A stretch of DNA of 64,000 bases from Collimonas sp. PA-H2 (GTDB taxonomy: Bacteria; Pseudomonadota; Gammaproteobacteria; Burkholderiales; Burkholderiaceae_D), in contig NZ_PDBX01000001.1 in the NCBI RefSeq assembly GCF_002564105.1, forward strand, positions 1,364,001 to 1,428,000, written 5' to 3'. The position numbers were made by a program, and so were the translations under genes. Each line of letters starts with the position of its first letter. Within the stretch, counting starts at the first letter, position 1. Below, in pieces: positions 9,261 through 17,953 of this stretch. Under the pieces are notes generated by a model. That model was not told the DNA's origin, made no database searches, and was given only the letters and a program-made list of their open reading frames with translations.

Positions 9261-10733
9261 ATGGACAGCTGGCCTGATATTCCTGGCAAGGCAGCGGCAT
9301 GCCGGCGGCCGGCGGCGGCGCACCGGCCTGTTTTCTTTCTCATTGCCAGCCTGATGGCGGCCGCGGGCAAGGCGCAGGCATCGTCGCTGGCATTCAACGC
9401 CCGCGCAGTAGAACTGGATCTGATGACCGCTATCCTGGCGGGGATAATATTCTTGCTGGTGATCTACACGGTCCGCCATTATCTGTTCACACTCAACCGC
9501 CTGTTCGGACAGCAGCGCCAGCCCTACCTGGATATCGAGCAGGCGTTGTGGCCCACAGTCGTGGTGTGCGTCGCCGCCCACAATGAAGAACGGGTGATCG
9601 CGGATGCATTGAATGCCCTGCTCGAAGTCGACTATCCGCGCGACAAGCTGATCATCATGCCGGTCAACGACCGCTCCAGCGACGGCACCCGCGCCATCAT
9701 CGACCGCATCGCCGCCGCCCATCCCGGCCGCTTCACCTTGTTCCACCGCGACAGCGGACGGCCCGGCAAGGCAGCTGCATTGCGCGACGCCAGCAAGAGA
9801 ATCCAGGCCGAAATCGTCATCATCTTCGACGCCGACTATCTTCCCGCGCGCGGCCTGATCAAGCAGCTGGTGGCGCCGTTTTTCGACCCGGAAGTAGGCG
9901 CCATCATGGGCCGCGTGGTACCAATCAATGCCGGCGCCAACCTGCTGACACGCCTGCTCGACCTGGAGCGGGCCGGCGGCTACCAGGTCGACCAGGCGGC
10001 GCGCATGAACCTGGGGCTGGTGCCGCAGTACGGTGGCACCGTCGGCGGCGTCAGACGCAGCGCGCTGGAGGAAATCGGCGGCTGGAACAGCGACATGCTG
10101 GCGGAAGACACCGACGTCACCTTTCGCCTGTTGCAGCATGGCTGGAAAACGGTCTACCAGAACCGCTCTGAATGCTATGAAGAAGTGCCCGAGGCGTGGC
10201 CGGTCAGGATCCGGCAGATCAGCAGATGGTCGCGCGGCCACAACCAGGTCATGAGCCGCAACCTGATGCGCCTGCTGAAAAACCCGCGCATCAGCCGGCG
10301 CGAAAGAGCCGACGGCGTCCTGCTGCTGTGCGTATTCATCATGCCGCCCTTGCTGCTGATCGGCTGGGGCATCACCATCATCCAGTTTTTCATGACCTCG
10401 CACCAATGGCTGTTCGGCTGGCTGGCCCTGAGCGGCATGGTGGCCTATGGCGCCTTCGGCACCAACGCGGCCTTTTTTGAAATGGCCGCCGCCACTTACC
10501 TGGACGGCAACCGCAACCGCATACGCTTGTTGCCGCTGAACATCTTCGGTTTCCTGGTCAGCCTGGTGGCGATTTCCCATGCGGCCATTACCCAGTTGGT
10601 GGATGCGCTGCGCAAGCGCGAACTGGTATGGCACAAGACCGAACGATTCAGGACGGCGCCGGCAACCCCTGCCCAGGGGCTGATTCTGCCGCGCGATGAC
10701 GCGCTGCCGGGCTTGCCGGCAAAGGCTTCCTGA
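9261..10733 (+). CDS. Processive family 2 glycosyltransferase (BcsA/PgaC-like polysaccharide synthase)
   Basis: Inner-membrane synthase that would polymerise and extrude an exopolysaccharide. ATG 9261 follows GGGAGA at good spacing; the frame is open further upstream but overlaps wecB. Order: a hydrophobic N-terminus, a second segment DLMTAILAGIIFLLVIYTV, then a cytosolic GT-A domain with PVNDRSSDGT, the DxD-type FDADYLP, the acceptor-site AEDTDVTF and QISRW (the QxxRW motif of processive synthases), then about four C-terminal membrane segments. No PilZ domain is fused. The 490 residues and gene order suggest a poly-hexosamine, possibly ManNAc- or GlcNAc-containing; this last point is inference. 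Confidence 0.9.
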   Translation: MDSWPDIPGKAAACRRPAAAHRPVFFLIASLMAAAGKAQASSLAFNARAVELDLMTAILAGIIFLLVIYTVRHYLFTLNRLFGQQRQPYLDIEQALWPTVVVCVAAHNEERVIADALNALLEVDYPRDKLIIMPVNDRSSDGTRAIIDRIAAAHPGRFTLFHRDSGRPGKAAALRDASKRIQAEIVIIFDADYLPARGLIKQLVAPFFDPEVGAIMGRVVPINAGANLLTRLLDLERAGGYQVDQAARMNLGLVPQYGGTVGGVRRSALEEIGGWNSDMLAEDTDVTFRLLQHGWKTVYQNRSECYEEVPEAWPVRIRQISRWSRGHNQVMSRNLMRLLKNPRISRRERADGVLLLCVFIMPPLLLIGWGITIIQFFMTSHQWLFGWLALSGMVAYGAFGTNAAFFEMAAATYLDGNRNRIRLLPLNIFGFLVSLVAISHAAITQLVDALRKRELVWHKTERFRTAPATPAQGLILPRDDALPGLPAKAS

Positions 10734-10735
10734 GC

Positions 10736-11803
10736 ATGGCTGCGCCGACGCTGCTGCTGATCAGCGTGCTGCTGATCATGGCGCTGCCCTTTATCCCGGC
10801 GCTGCGCGAGTGGCTGCGCCCAAGCGACGTGGCGCCGCTGCCGGTCAGGCGCAACGAGATCAACAAGCTGCGCTATTTCGCCGACAGTTTCCGGCACACC
10901 GTCGCCAGCATGCTGACCATCGATTTGCAGAAACTGCAACGCATCCAGACCGACCGCACCGTCAGCATCAACGGCAAGCTGCACGTCGTCCATCAGCGTC
11001 TGGACGATGATATCGGCAACGGCTACCTGCCGGCGACCCTGAAAGTGCTGCAGCAAAAGAACGGCATCGTCATCTTTCTCCACCGCGCCCGGCTGCGGCC
11101 AGGCAGCCACAGCCAGGCCGATCTGTTTGCCGCCGCCGATCTGCTGGTAGGCGCCGGCGCCAGCCTGCGCGCCTGCTCGGCGCAGGGTGTCATTACGCTG
11201 GGCGCCGACACGGTCGTGCATCGCTGGATCGACGCGCCCTGCATCCGGGTCGGCCGCAACGCCGCGATCGACGGCCGCATTACCGCGCTCAAGGAAATCC
11301 ATTTTTCCGGCGGCAGCCGCTTTGTGCGCGCCGGTGCGCCAGCCATGCACTTCGGCGATGCCAGCGCTGCCGCCGCTGCGGCGCCGCTGACGCCATCGCC
11401 GCGCATGCGCTATCTGCTGGATGACGGCGCACAGCAATCGACCGCCCTCAGCCAATACGGCGACTATGTGGTGCGCGGCGCCTACCGCATACTTCCGGAC
11501 ACCACCGTGTTCGGCAATATCAAGACCTATGGCGAGCTGCATCTGGGAGAGCGCAGCTGCATTGCCGGCAGCCTGGTCTGCAACAAAGACATCGTGCTGG
11601 CCAGCGGTTGCTCCGTGCTGGGCCCTGTGATCAGCCAGAACGATATCGTGATCGGCCCCGGTTGCCGCATCGGCACGCCCGAGGCGGCAACCACCATGAT
11701 CTGCCGCAAGCTAAGCATCGCTGCCGGCTGCACGGTGCATGGCGTCATTACCACGCATGACGGCGCCACGGTCGCGCTGGAGGAGAAATCGCATGCCAGC
11801 TGA
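10736..11803 (+). CDS. Membrane-anchored bactofilin-like / polymer-forming beta-helix protein
   Basis: Starts 2 bases after the synthase stop. Residues 1-22 form one membrane anchor, followed by a basic stretch, a middle domain without a recognised family, and from about residue 245 a series of short beta-helix-like turns (NIKTYGELHLGERSCIAGSL, then VLASGCSVLGPVI, VIGPGCRIGTP and LSIAAGCTVHGVI). These repeats resemble bactofilins and hexapeptide proteins. Its place between synthase and processing genes suggests a scaffold or chaperone for the polysaccharide machine. No acetyltransferase catalytic motif was identified. The last 11 bases overlap the next gene. Confidence 0.65.
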   Translation: MAAPTLLLISVLLIMALPFIPALREWLRPSDVAPLPVRRNEINKLRYFADSFRHTVASMLTIDLQKLQRIQTDRTVSINGKLHVVHQRLDDDIGNGYLPATLKVLQQKNGIVIFLHRARLRPGSHSQADLFAAADLLVGAGASLRACSAQGVITLGADTVVHRWIDAPCIRVGRNAAIDGRITALKEIHFSGGSRFVRAGAPAMHFGDASAAAAAAPLTPSPRMRYLLDDGAQQSTALSQYGDYVVRGAYRILPDTTVFGNIKTYGELHLGERSCIAGSLVCNKDIVLASGCSVLGPVISQNDIVIGPGCRIGTPEAATTMICRKLSIAAGCTVHGVITTHDGATVALEEKSHAS

Positions 11804-12809
11804 TCGACGCCGGACGCAATTGCGAGCCGTGTCTGCCCTCTGCGCATTCGCCTTTTTCTTTTGCTGCGCCTGCCGCCCGGCGGCGGCCGACGACTTGCCT
11901 GCGCCCCCGGTGTTCGCCGATTTCGTCGAGCCGAACGGCGCCCTCACCGTCTTTCCCAAAGGCGACTACGTCGAGCCCTACTTCGCGCTCAAGGCCATGC
12001 TGGCGGCGCATTGGCTGGGCGTCGACGTCGCTCCGGCGGCCAGCGCCTTCAGCCACTGGCTGCTGCCCTTCCAGCAAGCCAACGGCCCCTTCCCGCGCAT
12101 CTGCCGCAGCGGCGCGACGGAGTGGCTGGCCTGCGGCCCGGCGGATGCCGACGACTCCCTGGATGCGCTATGGTGCCTGCTGGCCTCCGAGGTCCTGCCT
12201 GCAGACAAAGTGCTGGCCGCCAGTTGCGTCAGGTCCCTGCAACACCTGGCAACCCTGTGGAATCCGGCGCAGCAGACATTCCACGCCGTCTCCGGCGGCA
12301 GCGCGGCGTATTTCGCCGACAACGTCGAAGTCATCGGCGCCTTGCGCCATCTGCGCCGTAGCAGCACGGCAAGCACACGCTTCGCCGTCCAGCTGGTGGC
12401 GCTGCCGGACAGCGCCAGCATGCTCAAAGGCCTGTGCCTCACTTACGGCTACGATCCGGAAGGCGCCCTTGAGCCGGCGCGCGCCAGCATGCCGCCGACA
12501 CCATACGGCTTCTATCCGAATGCAGTGGCGCCCGTCTATCTGTGGCTGTACGACCTGCGCGGCGGCGCCAGCGGCGCGCGTTACTGGCGCCAGTGGATGG
12601 AACGCTATGGCGCGCAATGGCTGGCCGGTGCAAGCGATCACTATCCCTGGGGACTGATCGCCTGGGCCGCCTATCGCAGCGGCGACCAGGCCAGCGCGCA
12701 GAGCTGGCTTGACAATTCCGCCGCCTGGCGCGCGGCGGGTCGCTGGAACATCGTCGAAGAAGGCGTGCGCATCGGCTTGCACAACGCTCTCAAAACCTGG
12801 AATCCGTAG
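11793..12809 (+). CDS. Exported protein with probable alpha/alpha-toroid fold, polysaccharide locus
   Basis: ATG 11793 lies 6 bases after GGAGGAGA (11779-11786) and overlaps the previous gene by 11 bases. A Cys-containing signal peptide (residues 1-33, hydrophobic FAFFFCCACRPAAA) precedes a 300-residue helical domain. Patterns such as GDYVEPYFALKAMLAAHWLG, DADDSLDALWCLLA and SDHYPWGLIAWAAY recall six-hairpin glycosidases and lyases, but no family signature is certain. Conserved-looking acids include the DADDS cluster near residue 115. It may trim or sense the polymer in the periplasm. Function is inferred from context only. Confidence 0.6.
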   Translation: MPADRRRTQLRAVSALCAFAFFFCCACRPAAADDLPAPPVFADFVEPNGALTVFPKGDYVEPYFALKAMLAAHWLGVDVAPAASAFSHWLLPFQQANGPFPRICRSGATEWLACGPADADDSLDALWCLLASEVLPADKVLAASCVRSLQHLATLWNPAQQTFHAVSGGSAAYFADNVEVIGALRHLRRSSTASTRFAVQLVALPDSASMLKGLCLTYGYDPEGALEPARASMPPTPYGFYPNAVAPVYLWLYDLRGGASGARYWRQWMERYGAQWLAGASDHYPWGLIAWAAYRSGDQASAQSWLDNSAAWRAAGRWNIVEEGVRIGLHNALKTWNP

Positions 12810-12817
12810 CAGCCATC

Positions 12818-14671
12818 ATGAGCGCCCTACGCCACCCCAATCTGCGCAAGATCCTGCTGACGCTGGCGCTTGCCATCATCATCGGCGGCGGCGCCGGCTG
12901 GGTCTATTTCATTAATCAGATCAGCCCGGCGCAATGGCAAAGCGACGCCATTGTCCTGGTCTTGCCGGACGAACTGTCCGAGGCCAACCGCTTGTTTTCC
13001 GAGGCATGGCTGGACGGCGCGGCGGAAGAAGGGATCCGCCTGCTAACCATTACGGCCTCTGAATTTTCACGGCGCGGACTGCAAGGCGAACGGCCGTTTG
13101 CCGGCGTGATCCTGCCAGACACCATCCATCGCCAGATCAGTACCGCTTTCGTCAATCAGATCAGCCGCTTTGTGGAAAACGGCGGCGCCCTGATGCTGGT
13201 GGGCGATGCCGGCGTGCTGGACGAGAACGGCTACTACAGCGAACCGGCGTCGCGCTTTTCCAGGTTGGCCGGGACCAGCTATGCCATGTACGGCGCGCTG
13301 CATGACAAAATGTCGTTCAACCCAACCATCTCAGGCAGTCCGCAGATCATGCAGGCGCTGGAGATTCCGCCGGGACGCTGGATCAAAAGCGGTGAGCTGG
13401 CGGTATTGTCCGGCTACGGCGAGGATACCTTGCGTTATCCGGCCCTGCGTACCGCCGCTACCTACGCCGGCACCCTGCTCATGCAAGCCGAAGGCAATAC
13501 CGTGATTGCGGGAGAACACGATGTCGGCAAGGGCCACGTGCTGTTCGTCAACCTGCCGCTGGGATACCTGAAGCTGCGCACCGACGGCATCCTGATGCAT
13601 GGCTTCCTGCACTACTTCGCCAACCGCATCATGGGCCAGCCGCAATTGTCCGCCGCGCCGGACGCGATCGGCGGGCTGGTCTTGAACTGGCATTGCGACG
13701 CCAAGATCTGCATTCCCGCCATGGACCAGCTGATCAAGGCCGGCGTGTTTACGCGCGGGCCGTTCAGCATCCATGTCACCGCCGGTCCTGACCAGCGCGC
13801 CTTTGGCGACGGCCTCGGCGTCGACCTCAACCATAACCGCGCGTTTCAAGCGCGCTTGCAAACCTTGCTAGTCCAGGGCAATGAAATCGGCAGCCACGGC
13901 GGCTGGATACATGACTGGTTCGGCAAGAACCTGGGCGCCGGCAATGCCGAAAAAATGACCCCTTATCTGGAACAGAATGCCGATGCCGTGAAAAACCTGA
14001 TCGGTCACCCGCAGACCGAATACTCGGCGCCGACCGGCAACCAGCCGGTCTGGGTCACCAACTGGCTAGACGACCAGGATGTGCTGGCCTACTACTTCAC
14101 CGGCAATATCGGGCAGGGTCCGACCCATACCTATCGCGACGGCCGCCGCGACAAGCGTATCTGGTCATTCCCGGTGCAGACCTATGGCCATATCAGCACC
14201 ATCGAAGAAGCCTATATGGAACACATACCGGAAAGCGAAATCAGCAACTGGCTGACGTCGCTGGTGCAATTTACCGAGGATACCGGACAGATCCGGCTGA
14301 TTTATTTCCACCCGCCGGGAGCAGTGCTGTATCCCGACGCCATCAACCGGCTGATGCTGGCCGCTGACGAGGCTGGAAAGAACGGCCGTTTCCGCTGGCG
14401 CACCATGACCGACTTGGCGCGCTTCATGAACCGCCGGGAACAGACGGTATGGAATATTTCCAGCGACAGGCATGCTGTCGTGGTCGATGCCGCCAATGCA
14501 GCCTCATTGCAGCAGCTAAGCTGGCTGTTTCCGGTTGCGCTGTATGCAAAGCCACACATTCTGGCCGGCAATGCTAGAGTAGAGCAACACGGCGACAACT
14601 GGACCGTGATCGCCGGCGACAGCAAGCAACTTCGCATTTCAACACCGTTGATAAAGGAAGCACTGCATTGA
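12818..14671 (+). CDS. Membrane-anchored polysaccharide deacetylase-like protein
   Basis: One N-terminal membrane anchor (about residues 10-30) places the rest in the periplasm. Residues 40-280 look like an alpha/beta glutamine-amidotransferase-like domain. Residues 285-570 resemble a NodB/PgaB-type deacetylase: LNWHCDAK in place of the TFDD motif, IGSHGGWIHDW as the metal-binding His motif, YSAPTGNQPVW in place of the RxPxG motif and LIYFHPPGA near the end. It would remove N-acetyl groups from the nascent polymer, as PgaB, PelA or YaiS-type proteins do. The atypical motif 1 leaves activity uncertain. It starts 8 bases after the preceding gene and its stop overlaps the next start. Confidence 0.72.
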   Translation: MSALRHPNLRKILLTLALAIIIGGGAGWVYFINQISPAQWQSDAIVLVLPDELSEANRLFSEAWLDGAAEEGIRLLTITASEFSRRGLQGERPFAGVILPDTIHRQISTAFVNQISRFVENGGALMLVGDAGVLDENGYYSEPASRFSRLAGTSYAMYGALHDKMSFNPTISGSPQIMQALEIPPGRWIKSGELAVLSGYGEDTLRYPALRTAATYAGTLLMQAEGNTVIAGEHDVGKGHVLFVNLPLGYLKLRTDGILMHGFLHYFANRIMGQPQLSAAPDAIGGLVLNWHCDAKICIPAMDQLIKAGVFTRGPFSIHVTAGPDQRAFGDGLGVDLNHNRAFQARLQTLLVQGNEIGSHGGWIHDWFGKNLGAGNAEKMTPYLEQNADAVKNLIGHPQTEYSAPTGNQPVWVTNWLDDQDVLAYYFTGNIGQGPTHTYRDGRRDKRIWSFPVQTYGHISTIEEAYMEHIPESEISNWLTSLVQFTEDTGQIRLIYFHPPGAVLYPDAINRLMLAADEAGKNGRFRWRTMTDLARFMNRREQTVWNISSDRHAVVVDAANAASLQQLSWLFPVALYAKPHILAGNARVEQHGDNWTVIAGDSKQLRISTPLIKEALH

Positions 14672-15732
14672 AAACAGCACTGGCAACTTTGGGCCTGTCC
14701 TTCGGCTGTGTCGCATTTCCTGCTTGTGCATCAGCTGACGACAGCACCGACATACAGGTTCCCTTATTGCAGCATGCGCGCTTGATGCCGCTGATGAGCA
14801 CGCTGCCCGCACCGGCCGCCGCACCTATCGCCGCGGCACAGCCACGCGCACCGGCTGCACCGGCCGCATCAATTGCGCCGGCAATACTGCCTGCCCCGGC
14901 CAATGCAGTGCCCGCCGCGCTCGATCCGGCACCTATGCCGCTGGCGCTGGCGGTTCCGGTAGATGCAGCCCCGGTTGCAGTAGCGCCGCCCGAAAGCACC
15001 GCCGCCGCGGCTCCCGAACTGAGCCCCGAGCTGGCGGCTCTCGAACTGACCGGCGGCGATGGCCACATGACCAATGGCTATGGCCACGCGCGCCTGATGT
15101 CGCTGCGCGGCATGGCGGTGACCTCCCTCGGCGTGGTGCAAGGCGAATTGACGCAACAGTCTCGTTTCGGCTATACCGGCAACTATGGCGGCGTCTCGCT
15201 GACCCATGATTTCTCGCCGGATTACTACAGCACCGTCAGCGTCGGCACCGGCAACAGTCCTCTGTTTTCCAGCTGGCGCACGGATGCCACCGCTTATCGC
15301 AAGTTCGGCAGCGAGCGCCAGTACGTCGCCGGCATCGGCGCCTACTACGCCAAGGGCAATGAAAGCGCGCGTTCCGATAAAGGCTTGCTGTTGACCGGCA
15401 TCGCCTACCTGACTGGGGTGGTGATTGAAGGCGGAGTACGCCTGAACTGGGCCGATCCGGGTTCGATACTTGGCCCCAGCGAATATATCGCGGCGACCTT
15501 CGGCAATGACGACCGGCGCGCCGTCATCGTCCGCTACGAGCATGCCAAGGAAACCTACAAGGTATTGCCGGGCGGACCGGAACTGGTGAACTTCAAGAGC
15601 AATACCGTCAACCTCCAATGGCGCGAACGGATCAACCACATCAGCATGTTGCTGGCAGGGCTGGAGTACTACCAGAGCCCGCTCTACGACCGGCTCTCCC
15701 TCAATCTCGGCTGGCGCTGGAGTTTCAGATGA
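14668..15732 (+). CDS. YaiO-like outer-membrane beta-barrel protein, polysaccharide export
   Basis: Begins with TTG inside the overlap TTGA of the previous stop codon; AAGGAAG at 14654-14660 fits this start. Signal peptide (1-24), an Ala/Pro-rich linker (about 45-125), then a barrel domain with alternating aromatic strands (YGGVSLTHDFSPDYYSTVSV and similar) ending in a C-terminal phenylalanine plus Arg (LGWRWSFR). Resembles the YaiO outer-membrane family, which in Escherichia coli also neighbours a GT2 enzyme and a deacetylase. It probably forms the exit pore or an adaptor. Unlike PgaA, BcsC or PelB it has no visible TPR region. Confidence 0.78.
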   Translation: MKTALATLGLSFGCVAFPACASADDSTDIQVPLLQHARLMPLMSTLPAPAAAPIAAAQPRAPAAPAASIAPAILPAPANAVPAALDPAPMPLALAVPVDAAPVAVAPPESTAAAAPELSPELAALELTGGDGHMTNGYGHARLMSLRGMAVTSLGVVQGELTQQSRFGYTGNYGGVSLTHDFSPDYYSTVSVGTGNSPLFSSWRTDATAYRKFGSERQYVAGIGAYYAKGNESARSDKGLLLTGIAYLTGVVIEGGVRLNWADPGSILGPSEYIAATFGNDDRRAVIVRYEHAKETYKVLPGGPELVNFKSNTVNLQWRERINHISMLLAGLEYYQSPLYDRLSLNLGWRWSFR

Positions 15733-16529
15733 AAGCGCGGCAGGACGGCAGCGGCGGCAAGCCGGCAGCGGTCAATCCGCGTTTCACCGGCTTTGGCGGC
15801 CAGCTGATACAAACCCATCGCGCCCTGCGCCGGCTGGCTTTTCCGCGCAGCCGCTGGATCGATATCTTGCTGCTGCCGGCGCTGATCTTCTGTTGCACGC
15901 TGCTCGCCTGGCCTTTGATTGCCGAGTTGTGGGCCGCGATTATCGGATTCTGGGCCAACCGCCTTGGCGACGACATGACGCTAAGTATGGGCCACAGCGC
16001 TTTTCCCGGTATCCGCTCAGTCCCCTACGCCTACGTCGAAGCGGCGCTGCCGAATCCTTTGCAATGGTGGAGCGGCATGCTGATCAGCACCACGCTGCTG
16101 CTGGCCACCACCTTGCTGCCGGCCCGCATGCTGCCGATATCCTATGCCTTGCGCGTGATCGGCCTGGTGCAACTGGCCAGCCAGCTGTATTTTTACTTCT
16201 GGGCGGCGGAATTCCCTTATCAGTCGGCCTCCTCCATCTCGGCGCTGGCGCAAGCATCCATGGTGCTGATCCTGCTGACGCCTTGGATCTATGGCCTGCT
16301 GTACAATATTTTCGACTTCGGCATCGCTCGCAAAATCCTGCTGTCCCTGCTGGCCGTGCTTTACCTGACCGTGCTGACGCCATTCCAATACACCTTTGCC
16401 GCCTGGCTGATGCTGCGCTACTCGCTGCTGTGGCACCCCCTCATCTACCTGCTGTGCTCCAGCCTGATCCAGTTCGGCGCCCTGGTCGGCTTCTACTCCT
16501 GGGCCATGAGCTGGCAGCGGCGCGAATAG
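15729..16529 (+). CDS. Polytopic inner-membrane protein closing the polysaccharide operon
   Basis: ATG 15729 overlaps the preceding stop as ATGA. The 266-residue product has a basic Gly-rich N-terminus and about six membrane segments, for example WIDILLLPALIFCCTLLAWP and LPISYALRVIGLVQLA. No recognised family. Being last in a coupled operon, it may assist the synthase in the inner membrane, modify lipid or polymer, or control assembly; all of these are inference. Confidence 0.7.
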   Translation: MKARQDGSGGKPAAVNPRFTGFGGQLIQTHRALRRLAFPRSRWIDILLLPALIFCCTLLAWPLIAELWAAIIGFWANRLGDDMTLSMGHSAFPGIRSVPYAYVEAALPNPLQWWSGMLISTTLLLATTLLPARMLPISYALRVIGLVQLASQLYFYFWAAEFPYQSASSISALAQASMVLILLTPWIYGLLYNIFDFGIARKILLSLLAVLYLTVLTPFQYTFAAWLMLRYSLLWHPLIYLLCSSLIQFGALVGFYSWAMSWQRRE

Positions 16530-16598
16530 CCAGATTGCGCGGCAAACGACGCTAACAGGCTTATACTCCGTGATCATTAATAGAGAAGGATAGCAATT

Positions 16599-16865
16599 GT
16601 GAAAAAGACCGGAATGGCAAAGAGCGACGCCAAGAAACTCATGGGCAAAATGACCGCGCCTGGCGCAGGCGGCTTTGGCAACAGCGATGCCGCCGTGGTC
16701 GACCGCAAGGAACAGCGCAAACGCGATCAGGCGCTAGGCCTGGTGCCGTTCGCGGTCAAGCTCAACAGCACGCTGGTGCAGCAGTTGCAAACGCTGGCGA
16801 AAGAGCGCGAACTCGATCTCAACCAGCTGGTGGCCGAACTGCTGGCGAAGGGTCTGGCAAACTAA
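16599..16865 (+). CDS. Small basic protein with ribbon-helix-helix-like C-terminus, hypothetical
   Basis: GTG 16599 follows AGAAGGA at 16584-16590; an internal ATG at 16614 is the alternative. The 88-residue protein has a Lys-rich N-terminus and a C-terminal half (VPFAVKLNSTLVQQLQTLAK then ELDLNQLVAELLAKGL) resembling the strand-helix-helix pattern of Arc/CopG-type DNA-binding proteins. It follows the exopolysaccharide operon on the same strand by 69 bases and could be a regulator, but that link is speculative. Confidence 0.6.
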   Translation: MKKTGMAKSDAKKLMGKMTAPGAGGFGNSDAAVVDRKEQRKRDQALGLVPFAVKLNSTLVQQLQTLAKERELDLNQLVAELLAKGLAN

Positions 16866-16891
16866 GCCTGTTCCTCAAAACGATGCATGAG

Positions 16892-16916
16892 AAAAGCCGG
16901 ATTGACGGCTTTTTTT
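16892..16916 (+). terminator. Rho-independent terminator
   Basis: AAAAGCCG and CGGCTTTT form a stem around GATTGA, followed by T residues, 26 bases after the small basic protein gene. Confidence 0.88.
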
Positions 16917-16988
16917 CAACCCCTCGCTATATCTTTTAAAATACAGCGAAAGCAAACCCACCCTCCTCTACCGCCGCGATACCAAACC

Positions 16989-17798
16989 ATGCCCAGATTT
17001 TCACTTTTCACGTACGGGGTGCTGCCCCTGGCGCTGCTGGCTGCGGCAAGCAATCCCGCTCTCGCCCAGGATCCGCTCAAGGTCTTTGCCGCCGGTAGCC
17101 TGACCGGCCCGCTGACAGTGCTCGCCAAGCAATTCGAGGCCGACACCGGCGCACCGGTCGAGCTGGTGTTCGGCCCCTCCGGGTTGTTATTGGAGCGCAT
17201 AGAGCAGGGAGAACCTGTGGATGTGTTTGCCTCGGCCAATATGGCGCATCCCCGGCAACTCGCGCGCGAAGGCAAGGCCACCCCGCCGCTGGTGTTTGCC
17301 CGCAACCGCGTATGCGTGCTGGCGCGCCCGGAGCTGCAGCTGAACACGGAAAATCTGCTGGCCAAGCTGCTCGATCCCGCCGTCAACATCGGCACATCCA
17401 CTCCCAAGGCCGACCCCGGCGGCGACTATGCCTGGATACTGTTTGCCAAAGCCGGCAAGGTCCAGCCAGGCGCCAGCGAACTGCTGGAAGGCAAAGCGCA
17501 GCAGCTGGTCGGCGGCAAGAACAGCCCGCCGGCGCCGGCCGGCCAGGACGCAGCGAAATATTTCCTGGAACGAAAACAGGTCGATGCCTTCATCGGCTAC
17601 TGCAGCTCGCGGCAAACCACCCATGACGCCCGCTTCACCAAGGTTGAGCTGCCGGCCGAGCTCGCCGTTTCTGCCGATTTCGGCCTGACCGTATTGAATC
17701 CACGCAGCGGCTCGCACGATACAGCTTACCGCTTCGCCTTGTTCCTGCTCACGCCGGAAGCCCGGCAAACCCTTGTCGATTACGGCTTTTCCAAGTAA
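16989..17798 (+). CDS. modA: Molybdate ABC transporter substrate-binding protein
   Basis: Periplasmic molybdate/tungstate-binding protein. ATG 16989 gives MPRFSLFTYGVLPLALLA, a signal peptide cleaved near ALAQD; in-frame sequence upstream overlaps the terminator. The mature part has FAAGSLTGPLTVLAKQFE, FGPSGLLLERIEQGEPVDVFASA and a DPGGDYAW segment, all typical of the ModA/WtpA fold. Length 269 residues. ModB and ModC genes are not adjacent, so it is either an orphan or the permease genes lie elsewhere. The substrate could also be a related oxyanion. Confidence 0.85.
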   Translation: MPRFSLFTYGVLPLALLAAASNPALAQDPLKVFAAGSLTGPLTVLAKQFEADTGAPVELVFGPSGLLLERIEQGEPVDVFASANMAHPRQLAREGKATPPLVFARNRVCVLARPELQLNTENLLAKLLDPAVNIGTSTPKADPGGDYAWILFAKAGKVQPGASELLEGKAQQLVGGKNSPPAPAGQDAAKYFLERKQVDAFIGYCSSRQTTHDARFTKVELPAELAVSADFGLTVLNPRSGSHDTAYRFALFLLTPEARQTLVDYGFSK

Positions 17799-17953
17799 CT
17801 CCTAGCAAGCCACAAAGACTTATCGGACCACCGCATCTTTACTCTGCGCCATCGGATTTGAACTAGCCCAGCCTGCATGCAATTCCCGGCAAAACCGCCT
17901 CCGGTACGGGTTGTCGATTAAAATGCTGTTCCAACAGGAGTGGCAGGGCTAGC

